64,000 nt of DNA from Gongronella butleri (GCA_025201375.1 JAIWZP010000048.1:62001-126000), one strand, 5' to 3'; counted from the stretch's first letter, positions 35,601-47,085 are shown. Numbers and translations: made by a program. Notes: a model not told the origin generated them from the sequence alone.

Positions 35601-36562
35601 CATCACAAGCAGCGACCCGTGGATCGACTCGACGGTGCCGTGTCGCAGCCCATGCAGCACTTCTTGCCAGATGCGATTGTACCAAGTGCGTCGGAGCGGG
35701 GTCTCGCGCTGCTGCACAATATCCAGGCACTGGCTCAAGCAATTGGCCGCGTTCTCGCGAATCAATGGCCGCGAATCGCGCAACGCGAGCCACACCGTCT
35801 CAAGAATACGCTGCACATACGCGTAGATGAGCGTCGGCGCGTTGATCGCGAGCTCGCGCAGCACGAGCACACCCGCAAGGCGACTGCGCTCTACCTGCAG
35901 CCATTCGAGCGCGTGTTCCACTTGCGTGTCCACAAAATCGGCCGTAAAAGTCGACGTGCTCTGTGCCAGGCGGCCAAGCGCACGCGCCGCAGGAATCATC
36001 ACCTGCGGGTCGTTGTACGGCAACATCAGACTCAGGTAGCTGTGATACCGGCTCGAATTGCCTTCGGGTTCAATGTCGATCAGCCGGTCTAAAAGAAAAG
36101 AAAAAAGAAAAAAGAAAAAAGAAAGAAAATGGCATAAAAACGACTAAAATAAGCCAATTCATCCCCCAACCCCCCTTTTCTCTCTTTTTTTACCAATGGC
36201 AATGATGGCGCCCAGCTTCTCGTGAATATCGCTGCCATGCGCCAATTCAAAAATACGCTTGTTGATGTCGTTGGTAAGACGTATGAGCGTATCATCCGAC
36301 AACTCGCTTGCTGCCGTGGCCGCCTAGTGGAAAAAAAACGCCACAGTGAGTCGCTGTGCACCTCGTGGTGCATTGCTGCTTACCGTTTCACCTAGTTCAT
36401 CGGCTGCTTTGATGCGTCGCTCTTCATGTCTATGGAAAAATAAAAAAAAAGTTATAAAAAAAGACCATTGGCAACGCGACAATGCGCTATTTACTTGGAC
36501 TTTAAGTCGGTAAAAATCCGTGTCAGATTCTCCTGGCTATTTAATACAGCAGCATGCGCCAT
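28134..36562 (-). CDS. TOR1: Target of rapamycin kinase TOR
   Basis: Complete gene in 14 exons: 36562-36495, 36429-36384, 36323-36194, 36088-35372, 35316-35214, 35135-34942, 34820-33748, 33502-32642, 32519-30243, 30091-29306, 29217-28695, 28611-28495, 28415-28235, 28149-28134. All are in phase and give 2363 residues (family about 2400-2550). N-terminal HEAT repeats are followed by the FAT domain. The FRB domain begins near 1829 ([16 protein letters not shown]) and keeps the Ser (about 1850) whose mutation gives rapamycin resistance in other fungi. The kinase catalytic loop GDRHPSN lies near 2152 and the metal-binding IDYGD near 2171. A 16-nt last exon completes the FATC end, GWCAFW. TOR is the kinase of TORC1/TORC2, coupling nutrients to growth. 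A single FKBP12-rapamycin-sensitive type is expected. Some acceptors, such as that at 35136, were chosen by frame and homology. Confidence 0.95.
28653..28683. repeat. Homopolymer T tract in TOR intron
   Basis: About 31 T on the plus strand, hence an A tract in the TOR transcript just upstream of the exon at 28611. It lies near the donor side of the intron, unlike the usual T tracts before acceptors. The exact length is uncertain. Confidence 0.7.
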
Positions 36563-37684
36563 ATTGCAAGACAAAAAAAAAGAGAGAAAAACGACAAAAA
36601 CGAAGAAAAAAAAAAAAGAGGGACGGATTGAAGAAGGAAAAAGAGAAACAATGGAGGGAACACGGAGTCTGGCGTCGGGCCCTTGAATGTAAGGCAGCAA
36701 GCAGCCATTTCAGCCGCCGCCTGCCTTTTTAGGCCTTGGCGGCACCATGTTTCCGCCTCTTTGCACACCCCCAGAGCACGAATCATCGTGCCTTGGCCAT
36801 GTAAAAGGCAAGATTCATGCTCATTTTGCACGTCTCAGGTTCTTGTCATCATCATGTGTGCACCATTGGCGCACCGAGATGACGGATGAGATAAAAAAGA
36901 AGCAAAAAGAGGCAAAAATGGCCAATCCAGGTTCCGTGGCCTCGGCCAACTCGTCCATAGCTCGTTTGTTGCTATGGTAACCAGAAAGACAGGGTCCAAT
37001 ATTAGGAAGGGGGATCAGCACGGCAAGCAAAAAGGCATAAAAGAGACAAAAAGGCGCGATTTTCTAAAATTTCGTCGAATTGCATTGTCATACGCGTTCC
37101 CCTAGGGCGTCATGGCTCTTTTTTTTTCGAGAATGGTGTTTCTAGAACGCGTCAGGGCTACTTCAAAGCGCGTCCGAATCCTAAAAAGCGCGTCAAGCTT
37201 GCTTTTAACCGCGTCCACAGCATAAAAGGCGTCGTACCAAGGGCTCCATGGACGTTGGCGAACCATTGCGGGAGTTGGGGGGCCGGGCTCAGTGATGAAA
37301 AGCAAGAACGTATCGACGTTTATCTTTCTTTTAGAGGAATGGATCGACAGGCTTTGGCTTCAAGAGAGGGTGGGGAACAATGCTTGGGTGTGGCTGTCAA
37401 AAAGAAGGGCAGAATGGAAAACGGAGCGACGAAACAGGCGAATCAGGGCGAAAAAGATTGGGCTTCAACCAGCATGCGAGTGTATCGCTCGTGTAACGTT
37501 CAGCCATACTTTTTGTTGGCGGAGACTGCAAAACGCAATAAAAAGGGGGAGGAAAAAAGGCAAGTGATCTTTTTTTTTTTTTCCTCTCTCTCTCACTCTT
37601 TTTTTTTTTTTTTTTTTTTTTTTTGTTTACACACTTTTTTCTTTTTTCCTTTTTCTTCTTTTTTTTTCTTTTTTGTTTTGTGCG
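36563..37684. promoter_or_regulatory. Divergent intergenic region, TOR / Crz1-like factor
   Basis: 1.1 kb shared upstream region. It holds a purine-rich stretch near the TOR start (36577-36655), an array of GCGTC boxes at 37107-37233, and a long C/T tract ahead of the zinc-finger gene (37568-37680). No other gene is supported. Confidence 0.5.
37107..37233. promoter_or_regulatory. Array of GCGTC boxes about 20 bp apart
   Basis: GCGTC starts at 37107, 37149, 37170, 37190, 37211 and 37229. Spacings are 42, 21, 20, 21 and 18 bases, close to two helical turns, with the same orientation throughout. Three of the boxes are extended to CGCGTC. Short identical boxes at helical spacing suggest cooperative factor binding. 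ACGCGT-like MBF sites are the nearest known type, but only the box at 37149 matches that core. Confidence 0.4.
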
Positions 37685-39772
37685 ATGGACGCTAATGGCC
37701 AGCCAATATATATTCCAACGTCGAGCTACGAGACAAGTGGCACGTGGGCGGGGCAGTGGGACGCGTCGCCAGGCAGCCAGGGCCCGCTAGACGACTTTTT
37801 GTTCCAAGAGGGAGGCCAAGGGTCATCCGGCTATGGTTCTGGAGCGCCTCTTGATCCAACGTCGTCACCCCAGGCCTTTTATTCGGCGCAAGACACCGTC
37901 TTTAGCCAACCTCAGCAAAAGAGCCCTGGACAGACGACACAGCAATTGTCTGACGCAGTGTCCAAGCTGGATATTGGCGAGCCTGTGTTTTCCATGCATG
38001 ATTTACGCAAGCATCGGCCACATTTGAGCATGGACATCCAGCCATCCATCTCCATTACGGAACCCACGCCCGTCAAGACCATGGGCCATCGTCATTTCGA
38101 CTTGCCGCCACCGCCACCCGTGCCTGCGTTGCCACAACAATACCAAGCGCAGCAACAACAGCATCAGCAACAAGTATCTTCTTCGTCTTCTCCTTCTCCT
38201 TCTGATGTTGCTGTCGCCATTGCTGCTGCTAATGCTGCTAATGCTGCCGCTACTGGGTCTCCTCATCCTGATTCACCTCATACACCGACAGATCATCATC
38301 AACAACAACAACAGCATCAGCAACAGCAGCAACATCAACAAATTCAACAACATCATCATCAACAGCAACCGCCATCGCCTATCAAGGACACCGAGGGGCC
38401 ATTGGATGCTGATTACACGACAACGTCGCCATCGGGGACGCATCCAGCGGATTTGCAGCGCCAGATTGACCTTGTGGATCAATTTATTGCGAATCATACG
38501 AGCCAATTGGACCAACATGGGCTTTTTGATGGGATGGAGGGCACAGCAGGGCCGATGGCGATTCCTGGAGTAGGCGATATGCTCATGGACCCCATGTACG
38601 ATGCCAATGACTTGCATCGCAGTCTCAGCCACAATGATTTGAATATAATGCTCATGCAATCGGCTGCAGATGGCACGAGCCACCATCATCATCCTCCTCC
38701 TCCGAATCCCTTGGAGTGGCTCAGCTCGTCGCCGGCGGGAAGCGACTTTGAACTGAGCCCCTCGATCCCTGCCACCACGCCCCCCGCAATGCCATTGAAC
38801 ACGATTTCCCCGGTGCTTCTTCCTCAACAAGATGTCGTCTTTGATCAAGTCTATCAACAGCAACAACCTTCGCTTCCTCAACAACAACAACAACAGCCAC
38901 AACCACTTCCTCCCCAGCACCTGTCCACGCAGCATCTGACAACCGTCACCACGCGTCCACGCCGTGTATCCGAGCCCCCACGCGTCAGCAATCTCTTTGA
39001 TATGTTTGATCCGTCGGAATTGACGTGGGCATTGCAACCCACGACCCCGGACTTGGCTATGTTCCAACAACAACAGCAGCAACAACAGCCACAGCAACAA
39101 CAAGGACCACCACCCCCAGCCCAACAATTGTCGCCCACCTCCGCCTCGGCAACGGCCACAACCACTGTTCGTCGCCCTCGCAGCCACTCGGCATCCACCA
39201 GCCCCGCTCACAGCCCAATTATGGGCCCTACAGGCGCCGTCCAGCCGCCAACACGTCGCCGCTCAGGCTCCATCCGCCGCAGCAACAGCGCAAATGGGCA
39301 AAAAGGCGCATTCCCTTGCCCCTATGGCTGCGGAAAGGCCTTTTCCACGCAATTCAACCTCAATTCACACATGCGCTCACACACAAACGACAAGCCGTTC
39401 TGCTGCAGCATCTGTGGACGCGCATTTGCACGCCATCACGACAGACTCAGGCACGAAAAGCTGCATTCAGGCATACGCCCCTTTTCTTGCGGAAAATGCC
39501 ATCGCTCCTTTGCACGCATGGACGCCCTCAGTCGCCACTTGCGCACAGAAAATGGTTGTGGAAGCACACGCGCAGGCTCTTCTTCTTCTTCTGCGGGACC
39601 AGGTCCAGGAAGCAACAACACATCGCCATCCGCCGCAACAGCCATGCAAGGCGCCGCAAACGCCTTTGCACCAACACCGTCGCCCCCTCCGCCGCCACAT
39701 CCACCCGTCATGGATCTCAATTACCACCACATGGACCACCATCATCCGCAGTATAGACACCCGACCGTATGA
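37685..39772 (+). CDS. CRZ1: Crz1-like calcineurin-responsive C2H2 transcription factor
   Basis: Single-exon gene of 695 residues. Three C2H2 fingers lie at about 545-620: CPYGCGKAFSTQFNLNSHMR, then CSICGRAFARHHDRLRHEKL, then CGKCHRSFARMDALSRHLRT. Their order, linkers and the closing RTENGCG match fungal Crz1/Prz1. A perfect PxIxIT calcineurin-docking motif, PSISIT, is at residues 120-125 (38042-38059). The rest is low complexity with polyglutamine, Gln/His and Ser/Pro runs, usual for activation regions. In fungi calcineurin dephosphorylates Crz1 after a calcium rise, so it enters the nucleus and induces ion-homeostasis and cell-wall genes. The ATG at 37685 is the first in frame after a pyrimidine tract. 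The promoter is shared with TOR. Confidence 0.85.
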   Translation: MDANGQPIYIPTSSYETSGTWAGQWDASPGSQGPLDDFLFQEGGQGSSGYGSGAPLDPTSSPQAFYSAQDTVFSQPQQKSPGQTTQQLSDAVSKLDIGEPVFSMHDLRKHRPHLSMDIQPSISITEPTPVKTMGHRHFDLPPPPPVPALPQQYQAQQQQHQQQVSSSSSPSPSDVAVAIAAANAANAAATGSPHPDSPHTPTDHHQQQQQHQQQQQHQQIQQHHHQQQPPSPIKDTEGPLDADYTTTSPSGTHPADLQRQIDLVDQFIANHTSQLDQHGLFDGMEGTAGPMAIPGVGDMLMDPMYDANDLHRSLSHNDLNIMLMQSAADGTSHHHHPPPPNPLEWLSSSPAGSDFELSPSIPATTPPAMPLNTISPVLLPQQDVVFDQVYQQQQPSLPQQQQQQPQPLPPQHLSTQHLTTVTTRPRRVSEPPRVSNLFDMFDPSELTWALQPTTPDLAMFQQQQQQQQPQQQQGPPPPAQQLSPTSASATATTTVRRPRSHSASTSPAHSPIMGPTGAVQPPTRRRSGSIRRSNSANGQKGAFPCPYGCGKAFSTQFNLNSHMRSHTNDKPFCCSICGRAFARHHDRLRHEKLHSGIRPFSCGKCHRSFARMDALSRHLRTENGCGSTRAGSSSSSAGPGPGSNNTSPSAATAMQGAANAFAPTPSPPPPPHPPVMDLNYHHMDHHHPQYRHPTV

Positions 39773-40159
39773 AATCCCGTTTCTTTTCCCCCCCTCTTGC
39801 TGGCCATTCCCCCTTCCTTGTATGATACAATGCTATCTTTTTTTTTTCTTTCTCTCTTGGCTTGTTTCCTCTGCTGTATATACTTATTGTTTAATCCCTG
39901 TTCGTCATTAAATTTTGTTGAAAAAATCAAATCTTGATGCAAAGCCAGGATTTTTTAAAGGTTTTCTTCGAAGCTATCCATCCATCCAAGGGTGTACCGC
40001 ACTTCAATACTGTAGAAGCAAACAATGCGACACGGTAAAAATGCTAGTCACCCAAGATAATTCAGTGCGGCAAACGGTGAAAAACGGATGAAAAGATTGC
40101 ATTTTGCCCTATTTTGGAATGTCACATCGCAAAGAACAAATCGATGGGCCATCAAACAA
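39773..40159. other. Intergenic, 3' of Crz1-like gene
   Basis: About 390 bp with a T tract near 39838 and one TACTGTA at 40008, grading into the family B repeat. No gene is seen. Confidence 0.45.
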
Positions 40160-41170
40160 TAGTGGCCCTTTGATGCACGGCCTTGATTATCACTGATGGC
40201 AAAGTTGGTAACCGTGTGGACCGTGGTTGTCTGGAAAAAAAAACACGCAAAAAACACATTTTAGCAAAATGTCCAGATACTTCTTGCCCAGCCAGGCACC
40301 GCAGACCTCTGAGACGCTTCGTAAAGTGAAATGACGAGATGGAAACCACGAATAGGCCATATTTACAAGCCGTCCAACGTCGCTTGTGCTCGCCACGCTC
40401 GAAATAAAAAATCGACGTGACGAGCGTCCAAAACCAAAATCGAAAAATCAGGTTCCCAGAATTACCCCCAACATTACACACAAGATGCTCTGCATTGAGA
40501 AACCACGAAAAATGGCAAAAAAGAGAGGGATCCATCTACCAGTTGACAAGCAATGAGCAATTTTAGATTTAATTTCAACGGTGAATTGAACTGGAAAAAC
40601 GCGCCCATAGAGTCACACCGACGCGTCCAATAGCAAGAGAGACACCAGGGGCATGGAATTGATTAGAAATTGGCGCGTGTAACTCGACGCCTTACGCGGA
40701 TTATCACGCGTCGAAAATTCTATATGATTTTGAAACCGCGTCAAAAAGTCAAAAATGATCTTTTTTTCGGTGATCATCCACGTCCACGTACGCAGCGAGC
40801 CTCACTCTTTCTGACGAAGCAACTTTCAAGGCTCTGCGGCCAACCCTCGCCGAGTTCGCCTTGAGGTGAATATTCGCAGTTTTTTGCGATTTACGCGCCA
40901 CCCAGTCAGCGGACCCCCTGTTTTTGTTGCATTTCTGTCGCTGAACAGCGGCCGTGGATTATAGGGTAGAATGTATAGCGATCTGAGGACTTAAATTTCA
41001 TCGATTTCCAGTCCTCGACTGCACCCCTTGGAAAAATCGCCGTTTTTGAAAATCGTGGATTGCGCGTCATCCGGACATCGCAGCACCCTGCGCGTGGGCT
41101 CATTCGAACGAGCAACCGCGTATTAACTTGTTTAAAGTACCATTGTCCTTTTAGGTTGCACATTCATCGA
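40160..41170 (-). repeat. Dispersed repeat family B, copy 3 (inverted)
   Basis: The reverse complement of this interval aligns with 17750-18960 and 3830-4980. Examples are the block at 40440-40520 against 18550-18670, the block at 40765-40830 against 18240-18310, and the block at 41000-41110 against 17965-18080. It has no coding potential. Finding both orientations shows dispersal rather than local tandem duplication. Confidence 0.72.
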
Positions 41171-41501
41171 AAAGACAACCGAAATACGATTTAAAAACTG
41201 AAATCGCTTTTTTCTCGGCAACACGTGTCTTGATCTTCATTTAAACGGCATGGGCAGACGACTGACAAGAAGCTGAAAAAAATTCAAAAAGCTTGCTGCG
41301 CAGCGACCTTGGATAAATTTACCCATTTTAGCGCCCATGCAAAAGTTGATTTTCTTCTCGTGGTCCCTAATCATGTGTTTTCTTTGCTTAATGTTATGTG
41401 TTGAGTCCTTTTTTATTATTCAATGCTTATAAAAATGCTTGGTGCGCAGGGGACGGAGGGGAGTGTGGCCAGGTTACAATCGCGATTTGGAGCGCGTCGC
41501 G
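41171..41501. other. Intergenic, 3' of unknown minus-strand gene
   Basis: About 330 bp of AT-rich sequence with a TTTATTATT stretch near 41411 and GCGCGTCGCGTC just before the stop at 41502. Nothing else is recognised. Confidence 0.4.
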
Positions 41502-42559
41502 TCAGTTGAGATTCCAAGTGGCGCACTTGTAGCGAATGTCCAGGTATTCCTTCTTCATTTCAGTCATGAGACACGAACAGCGGTTCACCTTGTCCATTTC
41601 TTCGCGGTAATCATCCTCGATCATGTACTGGAAACGAGATTAAAAAAAGAAAAAAAGCGCGTCAGGGACGCGTTTTGCAGGGTATGCGGCAATTGTGCGC
41701 GTTCATTTTCTTTTCTCCTTACGCGTTCCATGCGTTCCAATTGCGCCTTGGCCTGTTCCAATCGCCTTTCACATCGAGCTAATGGGAGGGGGTTGCAAAA
41801 ACGATGAACATGGCCAATTTTTATCCATTTTTTTCTATTTTTCTTACTGTAATCCGAGAGCTTTGGTAGGTCGTTTTGATGTATGAGGGATTTGAGGTCC
41901 GAGCGGATGGGCGCCAGGTATTTTGCCTAGAAAAGCGACGTGTCAATTCACGCAAAAAAGTCATTGTTCACGGATTTTTGAAGAAATTTACACGCCATTC
42001 GTGCAGCAGGGTATCTTGGTCGTAGGGGTCCATCTCTTTTAGTCGCTTTTTGACCTGGGCCTGGTCGTACATTTTGCGCAATCCGTGCCACTCTCGCTGT
42101 AAACAAAAAGGCGATGAGTTCTCTTGTTTTTTTGCGCCCACATCATGTGCCTGTTTTTTTTTTTTTTCTTGCCTTGATCTCGGTCGCTTTTTCTTGCAGG
42201 CATTTTTCCGTGCGAATGGCGACCCATTCCCACTGGAGATAGCGCGTGTACGTGCGTAGAACCTCGCCGTCCGGCGGTGCCTCCTGAAATTCGAAAAAAA
42301 AGCAATGGTCAACCCACGTTCGCTTGATTTTCACTCATTTTCATTCGTTTTTGGATACCTTGGCGGCTGGCTGTGTGAGTATGTCCTTGGTTGCCGTTGG
42401 GCGCGTCACTATTCTGTTAGTCAGTGGTGAGAGGGACAGGCGTTTGGCGGGGTATGGGTGTGGTGGCGGTGACGCGTGGCGTTTTTTGCTGAGCAAATAG
42501 CTTGGTGAGTTTTTTACATAGTAGCCCGGCGTCGAGGACGAGCTGCCGTCGCTGGTCAT
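41502..42559 (-). CDS. Unknown small helical protein
   Basis: Six exons (42559-42359, 42283-42173, 42096-41992, 41926-41848, 41778-41723, 41627-41502) join in frame to 225 residues. The N-terminal 65 residues are basic and Ser/Pro-rich, including YLLSKKRHASPP. The rest is charged and largely helical, with Trp-containing stretches (TRYLQWEWVAIRTEKC; EWHGLRKMYDQAQVKKRL) and a coiled-coil-like segment near RLEQAKAQLERMERY. There is no signal peptide or membrane segment. I do not recognise the family. The intron after exon 2 begins with GC (AAG|GCAAG) rather than GT; the other introns are GT-AG. It is divergent from the PPR gene with 243 bp between the starts. Confidence 0.7.
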
Positions 42560-42802
42560 GGCGTGTGAGGGGGGGGGGAACGAGCAAGCAAGGGCGAGGG
42601 AAATAGCAATCAAAAGGCAAAAAGAGCCCAAAAGGGCGCAAAAGTAGGGGCGCCGGCTGAAATGGGTGGCCCCTCGCAGGTGGCTGGGCTGGCCAAAATG
42701 ACCCCCCGCACTTGCCCAAATTCATGCTTTTCCCTATTTTTTTTTTTTTTTGTTTCTCACTTTTTGTTTCCCCTTTTCCTCCCCACTCCTTTCACTTACA
42801 CT
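42560..42802. promoter_or_regulatory. Compact divergent promoter
   Basis: Only 243 bp separate the two start codons, so both genes must share or overlap promoter elements. It contains a GGGGGGGG-type G run just upstream of the minus-strand start and a C/T tract upstream of the plus-strand start. Confidence 0.45.
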
Positions 42803-44603
42803 ATGCTTCGACGCTTGTTGGCCCAGCGCCAAGCGCTTTTGACGCCTCGTTCCGTGCCGCAGCGTGCCTGTGGTATGTGCGCTTTGCTTCGCCGTTGCAT
42901 GCTTTGTTAACTTTTTTCCTTTTTATTTTTTTGTTTTCCAGGACGCTTTTACACGACGACAGCGACGCCAAAGCCTGCGACGGACAAGAAGCCGTTTATT
43001 CGTATGAGCCACCCGACGGCCAAGGTGGCGGCTTATAACCACCAGCTGTCGGTGGCGCTGCGCAAGCGCCAAAAGAACGTGTTAAAGGACGTTCAAGCCA
43101 TTGTCGACGAGATCAAGGCCAACCATATCAAATTCGACGCCGTCACGTACAATGCGCTACTCATTGCGTATACCCGCTCTGGTCGATCTGAGGACGCGAT
43201 CAAAACACTCAAGGAAATGATCCAAGAAGGCTTTGAACCCACCATTGACAGCTACAACATCATTCTCGAGGTATGGGCAGTCCATTGAACTCTCTTTTTT
43301 TTTGACCCTTTTTTTTTTATTGCTAAATTTTAGTCGACGTCCAAGAACAATTCGACAGATCAGCAAGCGGTTGTGGATTTGATGAAAGAGCAGGGTGTTG
43401 CACTGACGCCGCTGTCGTATCAATATCTCGTGCGCCGCGCCGCGCATGAAAAGTCGCCTGTTGCCAAGATTAGCGAATTGTTTGATGCGATGAAGGCCAG
43501 CGATATGGAGCCGACATTGCTCACGTTCAATCACGCGATCCACGCCGCCTACGAGGCCAATGACGCCGATCACGCCGTCCAATGGCTCAAGGAAGCCGAA
43601 GCTCTGCATCTGCCCGTCGAGACCGAGCCGCGCATCCTCATGGACGTCCTGCGCGCCACTGCCATGAACGACAAGGTATGAACATTGAGGGCGGGAAACG
43701 GAAAAAAATAGAAGAAAAAAGAGAGAGAAGGAGGGGAAAAAAGTAGGCTTTCTCACCTTTTTTTTTTTCTTTTTCTTAAAAAAGGGCGCGGAGATGGAGG
43801 CGATTTGGCGCAAGGTGGTTGACCAGCAGTCATTACGGCCTGACGAGGGCACGTGCATGCATGTTTTGCGCGTTGCTGGGCAGATGGGGGACACGAAGCT
43901 TGCGAGCGATGTGATCCGGCAATTGGGGACGAGCGGGTACCCTTACAAGGAGCACTATTTCATTCCTCTGATGGAAGCGTTTGTGGCCAAGGACGATTTG
44001 AAGAGCGCGTTCCATGTTTTGGACATTATGCGCATGTCGGGTGTGCTGCCGACGAAGCGATCGACATTTGCTATCAGTGTACAATTGAGCAAGAATGTGG
44101 ATCACATTGACCAAGCGTACTATTTGCTGGAAGAGATCAAAAAGGAGAACAAGACCGTGGATGTGGCTGCGTTCAACATGGTTGTCCAGGCGTGCAGCTT
44201 GGCCAAAGACATTGGCCGCACAGTGGCCACGTATCGCGAGGCCGAGCAGCTCGGTGTCCAGCCCAACATTGATACCTTCAACGCCGTCCTGGACGCCTGC
44301 TTGCTGTCCAAGATGAACGGCATGGGCCAGATCGTCATTACAGAGCTGAAAAAAGCAAAGGTTGCCCCCAATGCTGACACATTCACCAAAATGATCGCCC
44401 TCAGCTGCGATAAGCGCAATTACGAGGACGCCTTTGTCTACCTCGAAGAAATGAAGTCAAACGGCATCAATCCCCCGCGCCAATCGTACATTGTCCTCGC
44501 CAAGCGTCTCGCACGCGCACGCGACCCGCGCTACCATCTCGTCCTCGAAGAAATGCACACCTACGGCTACAAACCCTCCAATTACGTCAAATCCCTCTGG
44601 TAG
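42803..44603 (+). CDS. Mitochondrial pentatricopeptide repeat protein
   Basis: Four exons (42803-42872, 42942-43270, 43334-43675, 43785-44603) give 519 residues. The N-terminus (MLRRLLAQRQALL and a basic, acid-free stretch of 35 residues) looks like a mitochondrial presequence. Tandem helical hairpins with PPR spacing follow, for example around FDAVTYNALLIAYTRSGRSE, ADTFTKMIALSCDKRNYEDA, and units near residues 310, 345, 385 and 420. Such proteins bind organellar RNA and act in its stability, processing or translation. The target cannot be read from the sequence. I could not match it to a named yeast factor. Confidence 0.85.
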
Positions 44604-46071
44604 AAAAAAAAAAGAAAAACCAGGCTCTCTCGCTCTTTTTTTATTTTGTAATCTCCTATTTGCTCCTCCCCTCTCTTCCCCTCTCTTCCCCTTGATTTCC
44701 CCTCCCGTCCCTCTCCCCCCTCCCCTGTCTCTCCCCTTGTGTGCTTGTGTGCATGACCTTTTCATCCCACGCATCAACATCTTTTAGACGCCTTTTGCTT
44801 GCACGCATCTTCAATGGCCCCCATTGCATAGACACTTTCTCATTTTTGACCTTTTTCTCTCATCCCCATCGCCTCTCTCGCGCTTTTTCCATTTGTGTAT
44901 ACTCTTTTTCGTCCTTTTTTGTGATCGCATTGTTGTCCCCCCTTGTTTCTCTCTCTTTTTTTTTTATTCGCTCCATTTTGGCTCTCTCCACTCCTCCCTA
45001 GATTTCCCTTTCACCATGGTTCGCACCAAAAAAAAAAAAAAAAAAAAGCACCCATCCCCCCTATTCCACACTATAAAAAACACATCATCATAGATAATTG
45101 ACCAATGTTTGGCTGTAATGCGCTCTTTTTTTTTGCATGGTTACACCATTCGCGCGGACTGTCAACTGAAGACGCGCGATCAAAAATTCCGAAACATCTC
45201 TTGGCAGACGCATTTGCGCTTTTTCCCCTTGATTTTTTTTTTTTTTTTTTTTTTGCTTTGCAACTCATTTCCCCTTAAAAATAGAGAATAAGGATGAGCA
45301 ATCTGCCTTCCCATTTAAGAAGTGGCCGTAAAAAATCTTTTTTTAGCAAAGCGATCAGAGGACAAAAACAAAAAAGAGAGAGAGATGCTGTGTCTCCCCG
45401 CCATGACGCTGCGCGCGCGTCATCTATCTCTCTCTCTTTTTTTTTTTTCTCGTTGGAGGCCAATCCATCTCTCGCCCATCGATCAATGCGAAATAAGGGG
45501 GAGACGTGTTTGTCTCTTTATTTTTAAGGTTTCTCCTTTTTTCATTGGTCGTGGCCGTTTTACGCGCACACACTTTTTTTTATTCTTTTGTGGGTGAGCT
45601 CTTGCCTCGGATCGCATAAACAAATTGCGCTTCATTTTTTTTTTTTTTTTTTTTTTTTGCCAGAGGCGCAGATGCGATGATAAAAGAGAAACAGCAAAGG
45701 GATGGGGCCATAAAAGAACTAGATCAAGGAGCCATTGGGGTCTTTTTTTTTTCCTTTTTCCTCTCTCCTCCATCTTTCCAATCCTCTTTTTCGCTCTTTT
45801 TTTTTTTTTTTTTTTTCTGGCCGCCTCGTCTCACTCTCTATTCTTTGGCTCTCTCCTTTACTGCACTTGGTCCCACTGCTGTGCCTTTATTTGGAGCTCC
45901 CCTTCCTCTCTTCCATCTATTTTTTTCCTCTCTCTTTTTTTATTTTCAGCAACTTTCTTTTCCCTTTTGCTCCTTGTGACACGCTCCAACTTGCACTCTT
46001 TTGCCTTTCAATTGGCCCCTCTTTCTCCTTGTTTCTCGTTGGCTCTTTCCCTTTTTTTTTTCCTTTCAAAC
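44604..46071. other. Intergenic, strongly pyrimidine-rich
   Basis: About 1.5 kb between the PPR and bHLH genes. The plus strand is dominated by C and T, with T tracts near 45234-45254, 45638-45658 and 45798-45816, plus an A tract near 45029-45047. A short ATG frame at 45016 encodes only Lys runs. No supported gene is present. Confidence 0.5.
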
Positions 46072-47085
46072 ATGAACAAGTTTCTAGAGTCTACCATAGA
46101 CTATTATCCGTTTGACGCAAACAAGATGGACGACGGCCCGTCCGTCATTTATACCGGTAAGCCCTCAGTCACTCAAAAGAGCATATTGATCGATCGATCC
46201 GATATGATGATGGAGGGGGCGCATTAGACTGACCATTTTCACAATGGATGGCGATTTTTTAGTGGATCAAGATGCGTCGTTTTTCCAGCAGGGCATGGCG
46301 ATGCATTCACCGACGAGCCCGGCCGCGCCGGCGATCTCGCCCCCACCCGTTGCATCCGACACGCTCATGCCCACGGGCAATAATGGCACTGCCGCCATGC
46401 TCGCTGTGGCCTCTGCCGCGGCGCCATCATCGTCCATGTCGATTCCCGTTCCGCCGGCAATGACTGCTCATGCATACGCGCCGTCGTCGTCGTCGTCGGC
46501 ATCGCCGCCTTCCATGACATCCGCAAGGACACAGGCCGGCGAGCCCATATTTGACGTGATGCAAAACAATCCACCCAATGCCGCCGCTTTTTACTTTAAA
46601 GAGCCGTCCGACGCGTACCCGCCACCACCAAAAAACACGACATCGGCGCCACTGTCGTCGTCATCGTCCACGTCGTCGTCATCGTCGTCGTCTGGCTCAT
46701 CCATGTCCATATCCATGCCCTTATCCTCGCCCCCTTCTTCTTCTTCGCCTGGCTACACGGCCGGGGTCACAAGCACAAGCACATCGCCCATGCCCTCGTT
46801 CCAATGGCCCATGATGGCCACATCGTCGTCCTGCTCGACGGCATCCAACGCGTCCACCTCTACACAGGTGCCATCGACGTCTGTGGCCGCGTCGTCCGCG
46901 TCCATCCCGCCCATCCTCGCGCAAACGATCACGCCCAATGGGCCCAACAATGAATTGCGCCGCCAAATACACATCCAAAGCGAACAAAAGCGCCGCGCAC
47001 AGATCAAATGCGGATTCGAGGAATTGCGTAACGAATTACCAACGTGTCTCAACAAGAAAATGAGCAAAGTCGCGCTATTGCATCG

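Noticed and set aside
38273..39211. Long minus-strand frame opposite the Crz1-like gene
   Set aside because: Leu runs are the antisense of CAG/CAA glutamine repeats; no domain content.
41845..41851. TACTGTA counted as a scar
   Set aside because: Formed by the exon end and the GTAAG splice donor on the minus strand; coincidental and excluded from the scar argument.
45016..45093. ATG followed by Lys-rich codons
   Set aside because: Only an A tract in C/T-rich intergenic DNA; the frame ends within 26 codons.
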